Positions 34,212 to 45,643 of a DNA stretch of 64,000 bases are shown here, piece by piece. The translations under genes were made by a program, and so were the position numbers. Every line of letters starts with the position of its first letter. The stretch's first letter is position 1. Origin of the DNA: Sarcocystis neurona (Eukaryota; Apicomplexa; Conoidasida; Eucoccidiorida; Sarcocystidae); the NCBI GenBank assembly GCA_000727475.1, contig KL647293.1:4341783-4405782 (forward strand). Direction: 5' to 3'. The notes below the pieces were generated by a model that did not search any database, was not told the origin of the DNA, and saw only the letters and a list, made by a program, of their open reading frames with translations.

Positions 34212-37200
34212 CTACACACACATGTACAGAAACATATAAACATGCACGTATATATATATGTACGTATAGAATGTACATACGCTTGCCGATGTATAAGGTA
34301 TACTAGAGGAATGGAGTCTAGTAGTTCGAGTCTTACGTGGAAGGAGATGCGCAGCAGCAGCAGCAGCGCACAGAGGCGCAAGCGGCAGGACACGCAGATA
34401 CAGCCGCGCCTGCTTCACGGCAGGGGACGCGGCAGCAGCAGGAGCAGCGCTGGACGACGAAGGAGGAGACGAGGAAGGCGAAGAAGAGGCATAAATACGA
34501 GCCCAATAGGGCAAATACACGAGAGTCTCTCGCGCACCAGCATCAGTGAGTCTGCAGTAGCCTGGCGGTGCTGCAACGCATGCAGGCAGCTCCTTCTCAG
34601 GTGACAACAGAGAAGAAGAAGAAGAAGGAGAAGAGGAAGAAGAAGCTGCAGGAGCAGCAGCAGCAGCACCGCCTGCACGGGTTGTTAGCGAGGCAGCAAA
34701 CGAGGGAGAAGCAGCAGCAGCAGCGAGTCGCACGGCAGCAGCAGGAGCCACAGCAGCAGAAGCACTGGGGAAGGAAAAAGCAGCAACAGCAGCAGAACGC
34801 GAAGGGGGCGCTGCAGTCCCAGCAGCAAAAAATGAAGCAGGCGCAAAAGCAGCAGCAGGATAAGAAGCAGCAGCAACACGGCGACCCGCAGGAGCAGCTG
34901 CGCCAGCGCGGCAACGGGAAGACGCAGCTGCAACCGCATCGGCAGCAGCAGGAGCAAGAGAAGAACGACGAGAAACGGAGGGGAACAAAGGAGCCGTCCT
35001 GTAAGGTAGCGAGGGCGCGGCAGCGGCAGCAGTAAGAGGAGGAGCGACAGCAGGAGGAGCAGCAGCAGTAGCGGGATCAAGAACAGCTACAGCAGGAGCA
35101 GCAACAGGAGCAGCAACAGGAAGCGGAGGGCGCGCAGCAGCGGCAGCAGGTGCGCCGGTCCATTTTGCGGGAGCAGCGTGACCAGCAGCAAAGCGCCACG
35201 GAGAAGCAGAGACGGCAACCCATGCAACAGGTAAACGCAAAGCAGCAGCAAGACTTCTTGCTTGGACTGGTGGTGAAGCTGTACACGAAGGAGCAAGAGA
35301 AGCAGCAGCTACGTTCCGGGCAACGCATGCAGCAGGACCACGCGGTAGAGCCACGTGTGGGCAGAAGTGCCTCGTCATATTCGAACACCGCGCTGCGACG
35401 GAGGGATATAGCAACCGCTCCTTTACTGACGCTGTAGGAGAGAGCGTCGCTTTTGCTGCAGTTCCTGAGGCCCTTGCCGCTTTTCCAGCCGGCCTTGCTG
35501 CTGCTTCTGCTGGTGTTCCTGCTGCTCCTGCCGGTGTTGCTGCTGCTCCTTCCAGTGTTGCTGCTGCTGTCGCTGTCGCTGCTGCCCCTGTGACTGTCGC
35601 TGCTGCTCCGGCCGATGTTGCTGCTGCACCGGCCGATGTGGCTGTTGTTCTTGCCGGTGTTGCTGTTGCTCCTGTCGCTGTCACTGCTGTTCCTGCCGAT
35701 GTTCCTGCTTCACCTGCTCTTGTGGTTGCCTCTGCCGTTGCTGCTGTTGGGCTTGCTCGTGCGCCCGCCGGCGTTGCCGCTCCCGCACCTGCTACTGCCT
35801 CGGCCACTGGTGTGGCCAGTCCCGCCCTCGCTGCTCCTCCCCTCGCCGCTGTCGCTGCTGCTGTCGAAATTGCTGTATTACTTCGACAGCCCTCCCCACG
35901 CGACGCGATGCTGCTGCTGCGGCAGGAGGACGGGGAGGAAGCGGAAGAGAAGAAAAACTTCGAGACGCATACACCTGCAGGTACCATCGGGAAGGGCAGA
36001 ATCGCAGCAACCGCAGCTGCAGCAGCAGTAGAGGCAGGAGCAGTGGACGATGCAGCAGCAGGAGCAGGGGCGACAGCAGCAGCAGGGGCAGGAGAAGCAG
36101 TAATAGAAGCGGCAGAGACTGTTTCACTGAAAAATTTCTTTGGGAGAGTTGAAGAGCCGCGGCGCCTGTTGTGATGCTGCTGCTGCTGATGCAACAGCTT
36201 TTCACGTGTGGGCACCTCTTCTGCTGCTGCGCGTATTCCGCGCTCTTCGCGGAGCTGCTGCAGCCTCTCCCGCGGACTGCGAAGTACTCTTCCGCGGTCC
36301 AGGCAGCAGCAGCAGCAGTCGGAGCGCAGCAGCAGCTGGGGCCGTGCGGGAGCAGCAGCAGCAGTGATAGAGACGCAGAGGAAGGGAGAGGACGAGGACG
36401 GAGAGGCGCCGGGGCAAAACGCGGCACGCGGCGACGCTGGAGAGAAGCGAGATGATGTGTGGAGCGATGATAGTCTGTGGGAGTTGCTCCACGTTTCATC
36501 GGCAGCAGCAGCAGACGCACAGACAAAGCGGTTGGCCGATACCGTGGGACGCAGAGGCGCAGAAGGCGACTCAAACGTCGCGGCAGAAGAAGAAGCAGCA
36601 GCACAGCAACAGCAGCAGCGATAAGCAGGAAAAGACAGAAACAAAGAAGAGACACTCGACGCAGAAGCAGCACCAGGTGCAGCACGTGAATCACATATAT
36701 TCTGGAAGGACAGAGGCAGTGCTCTTCGAGGAAAGAAAACACCTCCTTTTGTCGCAGCTGACCTCGTCACCTCGTTGTTGGGCAACCGACGTGCGCAGCT
36801 ACTGCTGCTGTTGCTGCCGTTGCTATTCTTGCTGCTGCTCTTGCCGCTGCTGCTGCTCCTGTGATCGCAGCTACTGCTCCTCAGCAAAGCATGCGTGCTG
36901 CTATTTCTCTTCGTCCGCGTGAAGCTACCTTTGCTGCTGCTGCTGTTGCTGCTGCTTCTCATCCAACTGCTTCTGCAAGTACGGAGCCACAAGTTTCTCA
37001 CGCTGCTGCTGCTGCAGTTCATAAATCTGCTGCTTTTGCTGCCGCCGCAGCTGATGCCGCAGTCCTGGCGGCCGGTGTTGCAGCAGCCGCAGAAGCTACT
37101 GCCGCCGACTGTCGTCTTGCTGCGTACACTTCTGCTGCTGCAGACGCTGCTGATGCTGCTGCTGATGCTGCTGCAGGCGCTGCTGCTGGTGCTGCTGCAG

Positions 37201-37391
37201 GGGCTGATGCCGGTGCTGGTGCTGTAGCAGAATTTTCTTGTTTCTGTGCTGCCGACGCGGTAGCTGCTTGCAGCGCACACCTCGGTGCTCCTGGTGCTGC
37301 TGGTGCTGAGGCTGCAGCTGCTGCTACGTGCGCCGCGGAGAGCCAGCCGCTTGCAGGCGCCTGCTGTTGTGGCTCCTGCTGACTTCCACAT
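34212..37391 (-). other. Long stop-free frame (1,059 codons), coding status doubtful
   Basis: The - strand is open from an ATG at 37391 to a stop at 34212. The peptide is Ala/Ser-rich and CTG/GCT-driven, with a few less repetitive parts such as CRLTDAGARETLVYLPYW near 34530 and a terminal Tyr/Ile run from TATA repeats. Overlapping + strand frames are also long: 34568-35035 Gln/Lys-rich, 35150-35437 Gln-rich ending TAPLLTL, 35590-36174 Ala/Pro/Val-rich then acidic. In CAG-repeat DNA the Ala and Ser frames cannot easily mutate to stop codons, so length alone is weak evidence. It could be a 5' exon of the - strand membrane gene, a separate gene, or noncoding. Confidence 0.35.
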
Positions 37392-37406
37392 GTTCGCTGC
37401 CTGCAG

Positions 37407-38595
37407 CCTCCTTCCCTATCGTGGAATACAAGGGTTTCTGCGAGTCGACGTGCTGCGCGCGCATGCACCAGTACGAAGAAGCGAGTTCCTGCTGCGGGCG
37501 AGAGTACAGCAGAATTCAGCAGCCCAACTTGGACGGCTCGTATCCTTCGCCTGGCCCTTCTTTTCCTTCTCCTGCGTCCTTCCCAACAACGACGCATGAC
37601 CCACTCTGGTCGCTGTCCTTTAACGATGGAACGCAGGAGCGACGGGCAGCTTGCACGGAGACGTCTTCGTAGGGAGACGGGGAGAGAGCAGAGAAAGACG
37701 GAGACAGTGAAGATGATTTTCTCTTCTTCCGTCTCCTCTCCGTCCACACGCGGCTGGCGAGGAATTACGCCGCTGTCTCTGTTGCGAAGAAAGCAGAGAG
37801 CAAAACGAAGAAAAGAAATAGTTCTCTCTCTCTCTGTGTGTGTCTCCTCCCTCTGTGTCTCTTCAGTCTTCTTCCGCAGGAGAATGCGTGGAGAAGTCCT
37901 TTTTTCGAGGCGATTCCAGTCTCTTCACTGGCAGATACGGTTCGCAAAGTGCGCAAAGAAAAGAAGGGGGCACCGGTCATTTGCGGAGAGTTCTATTTTT
38001 CTCCTTTCGCCGTCCGCACGAGACACAAGAGACCAGCGGGACGCCTCTTCGGTTTTCTCCACTTCTCCTTCGAAAGGGTGACCTTCCCTCGTCTTCCTTT
38101 TATCTCTCCGTTCAGAAAAGAAGGGAACACCGTTCGCTCGACCGTCACATTCTTGTTTCTGACAACAGGGGGAGAGACACAGCTTTTGTTCTCTTTTCCT
38201 CTTCTTCTTGTTGCACTTCTTCAGTGCGTCTTCACCAAAGCGAGGACGAGAAGGTTTGCTCTTTTCCTTGTGGTTCGAAGGAGGCGGCAGGATTTTCTCC
38301 GCCACCAACCGAAGGGGAGAAACTTCTGCTTTCGCGTTGGGGCAGAAGCGTCTTCTCTTCGGTGCTGTTCTTCCCCACGAAAAAGGAGAGGAATTCCTTG
38401 TTCCCCTTCCTTCCTAGCGCGCACTCACCAGTTCGTCCTCACTTTTCCCTCTGCAGCCGTGAGATGATCCGGAAGAACGGGCAGGAGGGGACAGTGGAGA
38501 ACGGGAAGGCAAAGCAGCAGAAGGGGAGGAGGGGGAGGACGGAAAAAAAACTCACTCGACGCAAAGCTCGCCGCATCCGGCAGAAGTTCACGTGA
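37407..38595 (+). CDS. Candidate exons of an unknown + strand gene
   Basis: Three stretches look like coding sequence on the + strand. The first (37407-37672) is Cys-rich: IVEYKGFCESTCCARMHQY, then ASSCCGREYSRIQQPN; it stays open to a TAG at 37670. The second (37763-37970) shares one frame and reads NYAAVSVAKKAESKTKKRN, then ENAWRSPFFEAIPVSSLADT. The third (from an acceptor near 38457 to TGA at 38593) reads REMIRKNGQEGTVENGKAK and ends in a strongly basic RRKARRIRQKFT. Joining the first two with a donor near 37538 is possible but weak. I do not recognise the protein; the basic C-terminus would fit a nucleolar or RNA-binding protein, which is inference. Competing open frames exist in the same DNA. 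Confidence 0.35.
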
Positions 38596-39411
38596 CACTG
38601 CGGGTGTGGATCGAGCGAAGAGAAGAAATTTGGCCCACGCCTCTGCTCTTCACTGACAGGGCCTACCGCGTTTTTTTTCTGGCGGTGGGACGGACGGGCG
38701 GGAAAGCGAAAACACGTAGTGGCTCAAAAAGTGGAGACTCTTCACGGCAGTTCAACTACTCGCGATATACGCAATTTTCGCAGCTTGTAAGAACCGCTTT
38801 GTTTCGCTTATTTATAGCTAGCGCAAACTTGGAGACGGAGGTGTGTGTGTGTTTGCGTGTGTGTGGGTGTCCCGGTGGGTGTCAGTCGTTAGGGGGGTCG
38901 TCGTCGACGTGTGTCAGTGACGGTACGGACGTCTTTTATACTCGGCAGCAGCACCAGAGCAGCCGCGCGCAGAAGAGAAAGAGAAAAAAATGGGGCACGG
39001 CCAGGAGTTCGAGGAAAGTTTACGTTGGGGGACGTCAGGGGTGTCAGAAGTGGTGGAAAGAAAATGTGACGGTGACCTGACAAGGAAACGGATATGTGTG
39101 CGCGAAAGGGCATATGTACGACGGCGTGCAGGGATGACTTTGCTCCGCCAAAAATTTTTAGAAAGGAAAATAGAGAGTAGGGGCTCGCGTGCAGACCACG
39201 TGCTGCAGAGTCTCGCACGGAGAAGGCGGTCCTCGAGCTTCGGGGAGAACACAGCGATGAGTCAAGCGACACTTAATCGTATTAATACGCCAGACGACCC
39301 ATAACAGATGCATTCATATCTATGTACAAATCATAGGCATACACGTCTAGATGCATGTGTGGGTATATAGATGGAGAAATGTAGCGCGTACGCACGCACG
39401 GATATAGAGAG

Positions 39412-39449
<38 letters not shown>

Positions 39450-39459
39450 GCATGCGGGC
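38596..39459. other. Mostly empty spacer
   Basis: There are short open frames on both strands (for example 38592-39080 and 38990-39304 on +), in sequence with moderate GC and few repeats until TATA/CA tracts begin near 39310. No start, splice pair or family similarity supports a gene. It could hold 3' and 5' flanks. Confidence 0.4.
39413..39447 (+). repeat. (CA)n dinucleotide tract
   Basis: A run of ca dinucleotides, with a second shorter one at 39513-39541. Confidence 0.95.
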
Positions 39460-39807
39460 ATGCGGGAGCAACGGCAGCGGAAGCAACGGCTGGAGAAGCC
39501 GAAGCAGCCAGTCACACACACACACACACACGCACACACACGTCGACAGCAGCACGAGCAGCAGGCGGAAAAGCAGTTGCCGCGAAATGAAGAGCAGCAG
39601 CGGCAGGATGAGGTGAGTGGCCCCTGCAGCAGCCCCAACCACAAGGAGGAGAAGCAGCTGCACGGCAGCGAAGGGCAGCAGGAACAGCAACAGGCGAAGA
39701 GTTGCGCCTGCCGCCAGCCGCGAGTGCGCAGAAGCAGTAGCAACGCCGTCGTCGAGGTCTATGTTTTTCAGGTGTGGCAGTGGACACAAGTGGTGAAAAA
39801 CATGTAG
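39460..39807 (+). CDS. Candidate Gln-rich exon pair with a short intron
   Basis: A Gln/Arg/Glu-rich frame reads EKQLPRNEEQQRQDE and meets a textbook donor (GTGAGT) at 39613. A strong acceptor (tatgtttttcag) at 39771 follows. Joined in phase 0, the protein would end VWQWTQVVKNM-stop at 39807. Without splicing, the frame is also open to the same stop. In another phase the second segment reads VAVDTSGEKHVASAGLSQLK, which looks even more protein-like, so phase is uncertain. The 5' end is in CA-repeat DNA and unknown. The - strand also has an open frame here (39331-40869) that crosses the N gap. Confidence 0.35.
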   Translation: MREQRQRKQRLEKPKQPVTHTHTHAHTRRQQHEQQAEKQLPRNEEQQRQDEVSGPCSSPNHKEEKQLHGSEGQQEQQQAKSCACRQPRVRRSSSNAVVEVYVFQVWQWTQVVKNM

Positions 39808-40062
39808 CCTCAGCTGGGCTGTCGCAGCTGAAAAATTTCGGCTATTCTCGTCTTCTGCGCACCTGCATGCGCGGCTGCAGCCGCTCGTGCCATAGGAACC
39901 GCGCGGAACACGAGCAACAGCAGTAGCAAGAACAGCAGCACCAACAGCAGTAGCAACAGCAAGAACCCCAGCAGCAGCAGAGCAGCAGCAAGAGACCAGC
40001 AGCAACAAGCGCAGCAGGTTCAACAGCCACGGCAGCAGGGGCAGCCACCGCAGCAGCAGCCA

Positions 40063-40860
40063 CAGTAGCAGCAGCCACAGCAGCAGCANNNNNNNNNNNN
40101 NNNNNNNNNNNNNNNNNNNNNNNNNNNNNNNNNNNNNNNNNNNNNNNNNNNNNNNNNNNNNNNNNNNNNNNNNNNNNNNNNNNNNNNNNNNNNNNNNNNN
40201 NNNNNNNNNNNNNNNNNNNNNNNNNNNNNNNNNNNNNNNNNNNNNNNNNNNNNNNNNNNNNNNNNNNNNNNNNNNNNNNNNNNNNNNNNNNNNNNNNNNN
40301 NNNNNNNNNNNNNNNNNNNNNNNNNNNNNNNNNNNNNNNNNNNNNNNNNNNNNNNNNNNNNNNNNNNNNNNNNNNNNNNNNNNNNNNNNNNNNNNNNNNN
40401 NNNNNNNNNNNNNNNNNNNNNNNNNNNNNNNNNNNNNNNNNNNNNNNNNNNNNNNNNNNNNNNNNNNNNNNNNNNNNNNNNNNNNNNNNNNNNNNNNNNN
40501 NNNNNNNNNNNNNNNNNNNNNNNNNNNNNNNNNNNNNNNNNNNNNNNNNNNNNNNNNNNNNNNNNNNNNNNNNNNNNNNNNNNNNNNNNNNNNNNNNNNN
40601 NNNNNNNNNNNNNNNNNNNNNNNNNNNNNNNNNNNNNNNNNNNNNNNNNNNNNNNNNNNNNNNNNNNNNNNNNNNNNNNNNNNNNNNNNNNNNNNNNNNN
40701 NNNNNNNNNNNNNNNNNNNNNNNNNNNNNNNNNNNNNNGCCACAGCAGCAGCAGCCACAGCAGCAGCAGCCACAGCAGCAGCAGCCACAGCAGCAGCAGC
40801 CACAGCAGCAGCGGCCACAGCGGCAGCAGCCAGAGCAGCAGCAGCCGCGGCACCAGCACC
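40063..40860 (+). repeat. 15-bp minisatellite (gccacagcagcagca) with assembly gap
   Basis: The 15-bp unit flanks a run of N from 40089 to 40738 (650 bases). Copies are seen left (40063-40088) and right (40739-40860), degenerating rightwards. Assembly clearly broke in the array; a round 650 N may not be the true length. The unit is a multiple of three, so long Ala/Val, Leu/Trp or Gln/His frames cross it. Confidence 0.9.
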
Positions 40861-40915
40861 AGCAGTCACAACTGTCGAACTCCTAGAAGCGCTGTAAGTC
40901 GTCCTTTAGTAAATT

Positions 40916-41022
40916 CCACTCCTCGATCCTATATTGAGCCAGGACTAGTTGGATATGTTTATCCTCCCCACTCCTCGGTCGTATATTGAGCCAGGACTAG
41001 TTGAAGGTGTCTATCCTCCCCA
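40916..41022 (+). repeat. 52-bp tandem duplication
   Basis: Two copies starting ccactcctcg at 40916 and 40968 share tatattgagccaggactagt and end in tatcctcc. A third partial copy begins at 41020. The copies differ at several positions. Confidence 0.9.
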
Positions 41023-42045
41023 CTTTTGCCCCCATACTGCCGGCTGCAATTGCAGGCACACAGCGACACGGAGGAAAATTGGCGCGAAGCACCTCCAAGC
41101 AGAAGGGGTTCGTCCTTTGTAACCTTTTTTCTCGCGGAGGATACCCAGATCCGTAGCACACGTGGACGCACGTATGGAGTCTGCACACATGCATTCCGGG
41201 AATCTGAGAAACGTACACACAACTACGTAGATACGCATGTATGTGCGGAAGTGTGGGTGTACACAGAGAATGCATACATATAATACACACATCTATATAT
41301 GTATATATATGTACGTATGCATACGCATTTATATCTATGTGGAGATGTATCTCACTTCAAGAAGCTACAGCCGTATGTATGTGTCAAAGTGTGTACACAG
41401 ATGAGCACGTACACGTGGAGAGAGAGAGAGAGACCTCCTGCGTGCCTGTAAAACGCGGTCACGCATCGTGGTAGTCAGCTGCTACACCTGGTGTGCGTTA
41501 CGAATGTGTAGATAACGACATGTGTGTGCGCGTGTATACGCAGGTGTGTATCAAGGTGGTTTTGCGTTTTATTATGTGGTCACGCCTACTAGTACTCTCG
41601 GCTGCTCTTGGTTATACGAACGCCTGCAATGGTCGCATCGTTTTCGTATGTCTGACAGGTTGTCGTCAGCTTGCAGAACTTTGCAGTCGCAACCCCCCCT
41701 ACTGGAAGGACGTGGCATCTCACGCACCTATGTAGAGTGAGCAAGGAAGTAGAAAAAGTGGAAGACGTGGAGGGGGATACCTACGTGTACGCACATACAT
41801 GAGCGTGCGTACGCGCGTTGACATACACTCGGAAGAGACACACGCGCATCCATACACAGGTTCCCACAAATCCGCACAATCATCTCATGCTCAGAATAGA
41901 TAGCTTCGTGAGTCAAAAAAGAAGGTGCAATTCCACGTCTACACGGTCAGACAGGACCACGTACATTTATGTGTGTCACCACCCGTAGTGGGCGAAAGGT
42001 GTAAACAGAGAGATCTGCGTAGATATGTCACATCGCCTCTTTTAG
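41023..42045. other. Spacer with microsatellite and short open frames
   Basis: TATA/CATA tracts lie at about 41270-41340 and CACA/GTGT-rich sequence follows. Overlapping + frames at 41493-41740 look partly protein-like (for example YWKDVASHAP), but no splice pair links them in phase to 42046. I see no supportable gene. Confidence 0.4.
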
Positions 42046-43122
42046 ATGGAAAGGCATAGCGGGCGTGTGCAGGAGCGACCTGCGCTCAGTTTTATGAAGT
42101 TTTCTAGAGCTACCGCTGTTTTGGTGGGAGTTACAGGAGACATCGATTTGGCAGCTTCTACTACAGTGGCGCGCATCAGTGTGGTGGATTACACTGTTCA
42201 CTCGAGCGCACACGAGCCTGCAGCACTCCCTACTCCTCTGTGTGAGCCGAAAAACGAATAGGACAAACGACACCCTGAGCATCTTTTGATGCATTCGGGC
42301 AGCAGCACTATCAACTTCGTTTCGCGCCCCTTTCACCGTGTCTTTCGAGAAGACTTTTGCAGAAAATGCACGGGGGAAGTCTTCCGATGAGTCAAACACA
42401 CAGACACACACGCACAAACACTCACTCAAACTCTTCTTACAATGCAAATGGAGAATGCGTGTTTCCGTAACACAGGCTCGAAGACGAGATCCATGATGAC
42501 GAGCGGGCTTGCGTGGACGGTGTAAAATCGTCGGGGGACTTTTCTAAAAGGCTTCTCTCGTTCTGTGTGAGATCATGGTTAAGCGACAGCCGCAGCGCCT
42601 GCAGAGAAAATTAGCCAGATCCTCCGACGACAACAGGCATATGCTGTGTACCAGCACGCACGCGTAATTCCCAGTCTTCCGTAGTGGAGTTTCTCGGGAA
42701 CGTCTGATGTGTACGGGCACGCACGAGTAATTCCCAGTCTTCGGTAGTAGAGTTCCCGGGGAACAGAACAAACGCGGAGCCAGTCATGGTATGTGTGCAG
42801 GTGGGTTCGTGAGACTGAAGGCAATTTTGTCCATGAATAAAGCAGTACGACTGCTGCTGTTCCGTGGCGTAAGAGAGAAAAATTCGGGCGCAGCAGCGCA
42901 GCGCTGCGTCATACAGATGTGTGGACGCCTCTGTAGATAACCGGTTGTTGAGTCTCCGATTGCAGGTACGCGTCAACATGTACAAGCAGTCTTCCTACGG
43001 ATTGACATTCCGCACACGTATTCGCAGAGGTGACGGTGTGTGTGGTCGTTCCTCTGACGACTTCTTAAAAGATGTTGACGTACGTGTAAAGCAGATTCGC
43101 CTGCTTGTGCAGTCGTTCGTTT
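42046..43122 (+). CDS. Candidate two-exon segment of an unknown gene
   Basis: A frame starts exactly after a good acceptor (gcctcttttag) at 42046, which is also an ATG. It reads ATAVLVGVTGDIDLAASTT then ARISVVDYTVHSSAHEP, and meets a GTGAGC donor at 42242 in phase 1. The next acceptor (gattgcag, 42965) continues in phase as TRQHVQAVFLRIDIPHTYSQ to a donor at 43030. In phase 0 the same DNA reads VRVNMYKQSSYGLTFRTRIR and runs to a stop at 43120. The first part looks like beta strands, but no domain is recognised. The - strand is also open (42028-42447), so strand is not certain. Confidence 0.4.
42645..42770 (+). repeat. 63-bp tandem duplication
   Basis: Two adjacent 63-bp copies, 42645-42707 and 42708-42770, share gcacgcacg, gtaattcccagtcttc and gtag steps, with about ten differences. 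The length is a multiple of three; the copies lie in the likely intron between the exons at 42046-42241 and 42966. Confidence 0.9.
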
Positions 43123-44861
43123 GACTCTGCTGTAGATGATGGAGAAGTGTGTAGAGAACAAGGCGACCGTTCCCCCAGGCGATGCATATCTGTGAAATGC
43201 CTGCACCTCTGTGCATCCCACAGCGTGCGTGGAAGAAGTGCGGCAGTCTCTGTGTTCAGCTGTTGTGGACACGTGTGGGTAGTGAAGATCCAATTCAATC
43301 TCCGTAGTCAGATTAACTACCGCTTCTGCGCGTGAGAGGGGTACGACTCCACCACCACCAGCTCGTCTAATAATCAGTATGCGACAGGTGTATAATTTGT
43401 AGAAGAGAATTAGGCGTCGAGGCAAGGCACGAATCTACGTGTGCATGCACATGTGGGCTGGTTGACTGTCTGACAATCAAGCTTGTGGCTTCCTGCAAAA
43501 CGGTTCGGTGCAGATTCTCTCGTCTCTTCTACGCTTCCTCTTACTTTGAAAACACGTTTATACGCGAATCCTTAGATGCGTAAAGCGCGCTCTGATGGCA
43601 TGTGCCAGTGGAACAATCTATCAAAAGTCGCAGGCCTACATGAGTGCGTGCACACACGCAGTTTTCACTTCTCTCCTTGTCTACCTATGCACCGCGTGCG
43701 CGTAGGAGGGAGTGTGCGAGCACCACAAACAACTGCTACTACCCCTCGGCCTCGGTATATGGACAGAGAAGTCGATGACTTCACCCCCACGCCCGTTGTT
43801 TCTCCATCTATCTGTCTACCCAGGGCAATGTGTGTGTGTGTGTAGGCACGTGTGTGTGTGTAGGCACGTGTACGTGCGACAGGTAAGGCTTTTTTGCATA
43901 TATAGGAGGGTGTAGAGAGGTTTGCGCACAGTCACGCATGTTGGCGCTGTCGTCCTCGTCGCACACACACGAATGCAAGGCCCTGGACAAAGCCACGTGG
44001 CGGCGTAGTGCCAGGGAGAGTCTTTCAGCAGCTTAACTTCGTGCTCTTCGTGAACCGAGGGGGCTACTCCTTCGTTCGGTTCCCGCTGCTGAGGGAGCAG
44101 CACCAGCTGCTGTCGTGGTTGCGGACTCTGCTGCTCTTTCTCTGTTCCTGCCACTGCTAAAAACTCTCCTGTCTGCTGTTCAAAGGGAACCACGTGCTGG
44201 TCGTGCTGCTGTCGGCGTGCTGCTGCCTCTGCAGTTGGCCCTGCCAGTATGGGGTACTACTTGTGGGCGCTCAACGAGATGCAGCCAGCTGCAACATCTT
44301 CTCTGCTGGTGCTGCTGCCAGCCCTACTGAACCAAAGCGAAGCCACAGGGCGCTTGCTGTTTCTGCGTCCAGTCGGTGCGGCTTCAAGCTGCTGCTGCTG
44401 CTGCTACTGCCGCGGCTGCACGACTGGCTGCTTGTGGCGTGGCGTTCCTGTTGCTACTGCTGCGGCCCCGGCAGCAGCTAATACAGCCGCCGCTGCCGTT
44501 ACTGCCGCTGCGTCGCTGGCTGCTACTGCTCCGTTGCTGTTACTCGTGTAGCGTGCGCTGCTCGGAGCGACCCGCCTGAAAATGATGCCCAGTCGATTGT
44601 TGTGATGTTACCAATTTGAGGCACACTTTGAAGGGAGAGTCGCTGTCCTTCAATTCACCATCGCACAGAGAGACCAACTTGCTACTACACGTTCTTCACT
44701 AGATCTGACGTGGACGACTCTCGTATCCCTGCAGCATACTCGGGAATCTTCCCCACGGTCCAGCCGTTGTTCCTGCGCGTGCTGCAGTTGGTGGTGCGGC
44801 GCCCGCGCCGCCGCGTTCTCCGCCCTGCTTTTGCTGTCGCCGTTTCGCCGTTGGTCCTGCT
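43123..44861. other. Mixed spacer, CTG-rich from 44.1 kb
   Basis: The stretch 43123-43900 is repeat-poor, with small open frames on both strands and a GTGT tract near 43830. From about 44100 to 44550 CTG/GCT triplets appear. Patches such as VLLVGAQRDAASCNIFSAGA and SRIPAAYSGIFPTVQPLFLR (about 44720) look partly protein-like on the + strand, but exon edges cannot be placed. Confidence 0.35.
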
Positions 44862-45643
44862 GTGTTTGGTGCTGCTACAGCAGCGTATCTACGCGCCAGA
44901 GGGCACCATTCGTCACCGATCTCTGCTGTGAAGAGGAGGAGGAGGAGAAACTTCCTCCTTTCCGTCGTGTGCGTTCCGCGAAGAACTCCCTACGCACACA
45001 AACACACACACAGCGGCGTACCGCCTGCCGTGCAGCCGCCGCGGGCACGCGTCGAGCACGCCGCGAGTCTACCCACCAACCCACACACGAGAGACACTGA
45101 GTTTGCCAGCAGCAGCAGCAGAAGCGAAGAAGAAGAAGCACACAAGCAGCAGCAGCAGCAAGAGCAGCAGCGCACCCGAGCAGACACCAGCAGTGCCCTC
45201 AGCAGCAACAAGCCTCGTGCCACACGTATGGGCGACTTCGAGCGTTCGTGAAGGAGCAAGAGCGGCAGCGTCTGCGACATCAGGACGAGCAGGAGCACAG
45301 GAGGGCTCAACTGGCAGCAACAAGAGTAACAACCGCACCTGCAACAGGGGGTCACAGAGCCTCGCGCAGCAGCAGTAGTGACCAGCCGTGCGCTGCACGG
45401 AGAACAACAGCGCAGGCGCAGCATCCTTCTTGTCCCCAACAGCAGCAACAGCAGCAGCTGCTGCAGGGCCCTCTTCGCAACGGTAGCAGCAGCAGCAGCA
45501 GCACTGCACTCCCTGCAGTCGCAGCAGCAGCGGCAGGTGTAAACACGCGTACTTTCAGAGGGGAGACAAGAGAGGAAAAACCGGGGAGAGGTATGGCCGC
45601 TGTGCAAACAAAGAGAATGATACTGAACAACGACCACGAATAA
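44862..45643 (+). CDS. Candidate coding block, Gln/Ser-rich, unknown
   Basis: Two + frames overlap. The first (44862-45251) reads PPRARVEHAASLPTNPHTRD, then a Ser/Glu/Gln-rich part ending RMGDFERS-stop. The second is open 45101-45643 and reads YGRLRAFVKEQERQRLRHQD, a charged coiled-coil-like helix, then Gln and Ser runs and a hydrophilic end (GMAAVQTKRMILNNDHE-stop). The second is the better candidate for a terminal exon. Start and splice sites are not fixed, and the - strand is open too (45069-45509, Leu/Cys-rich, likely a shadow). Confidence 0.35.

Noticed and set aside
39331..40869. 512-codon - strand frame across the N gap
   Set aside because: Half of it is N and most of the rest is a 15-bp Ala/Val or Leu/Trp repeat, so it cannot be supported.
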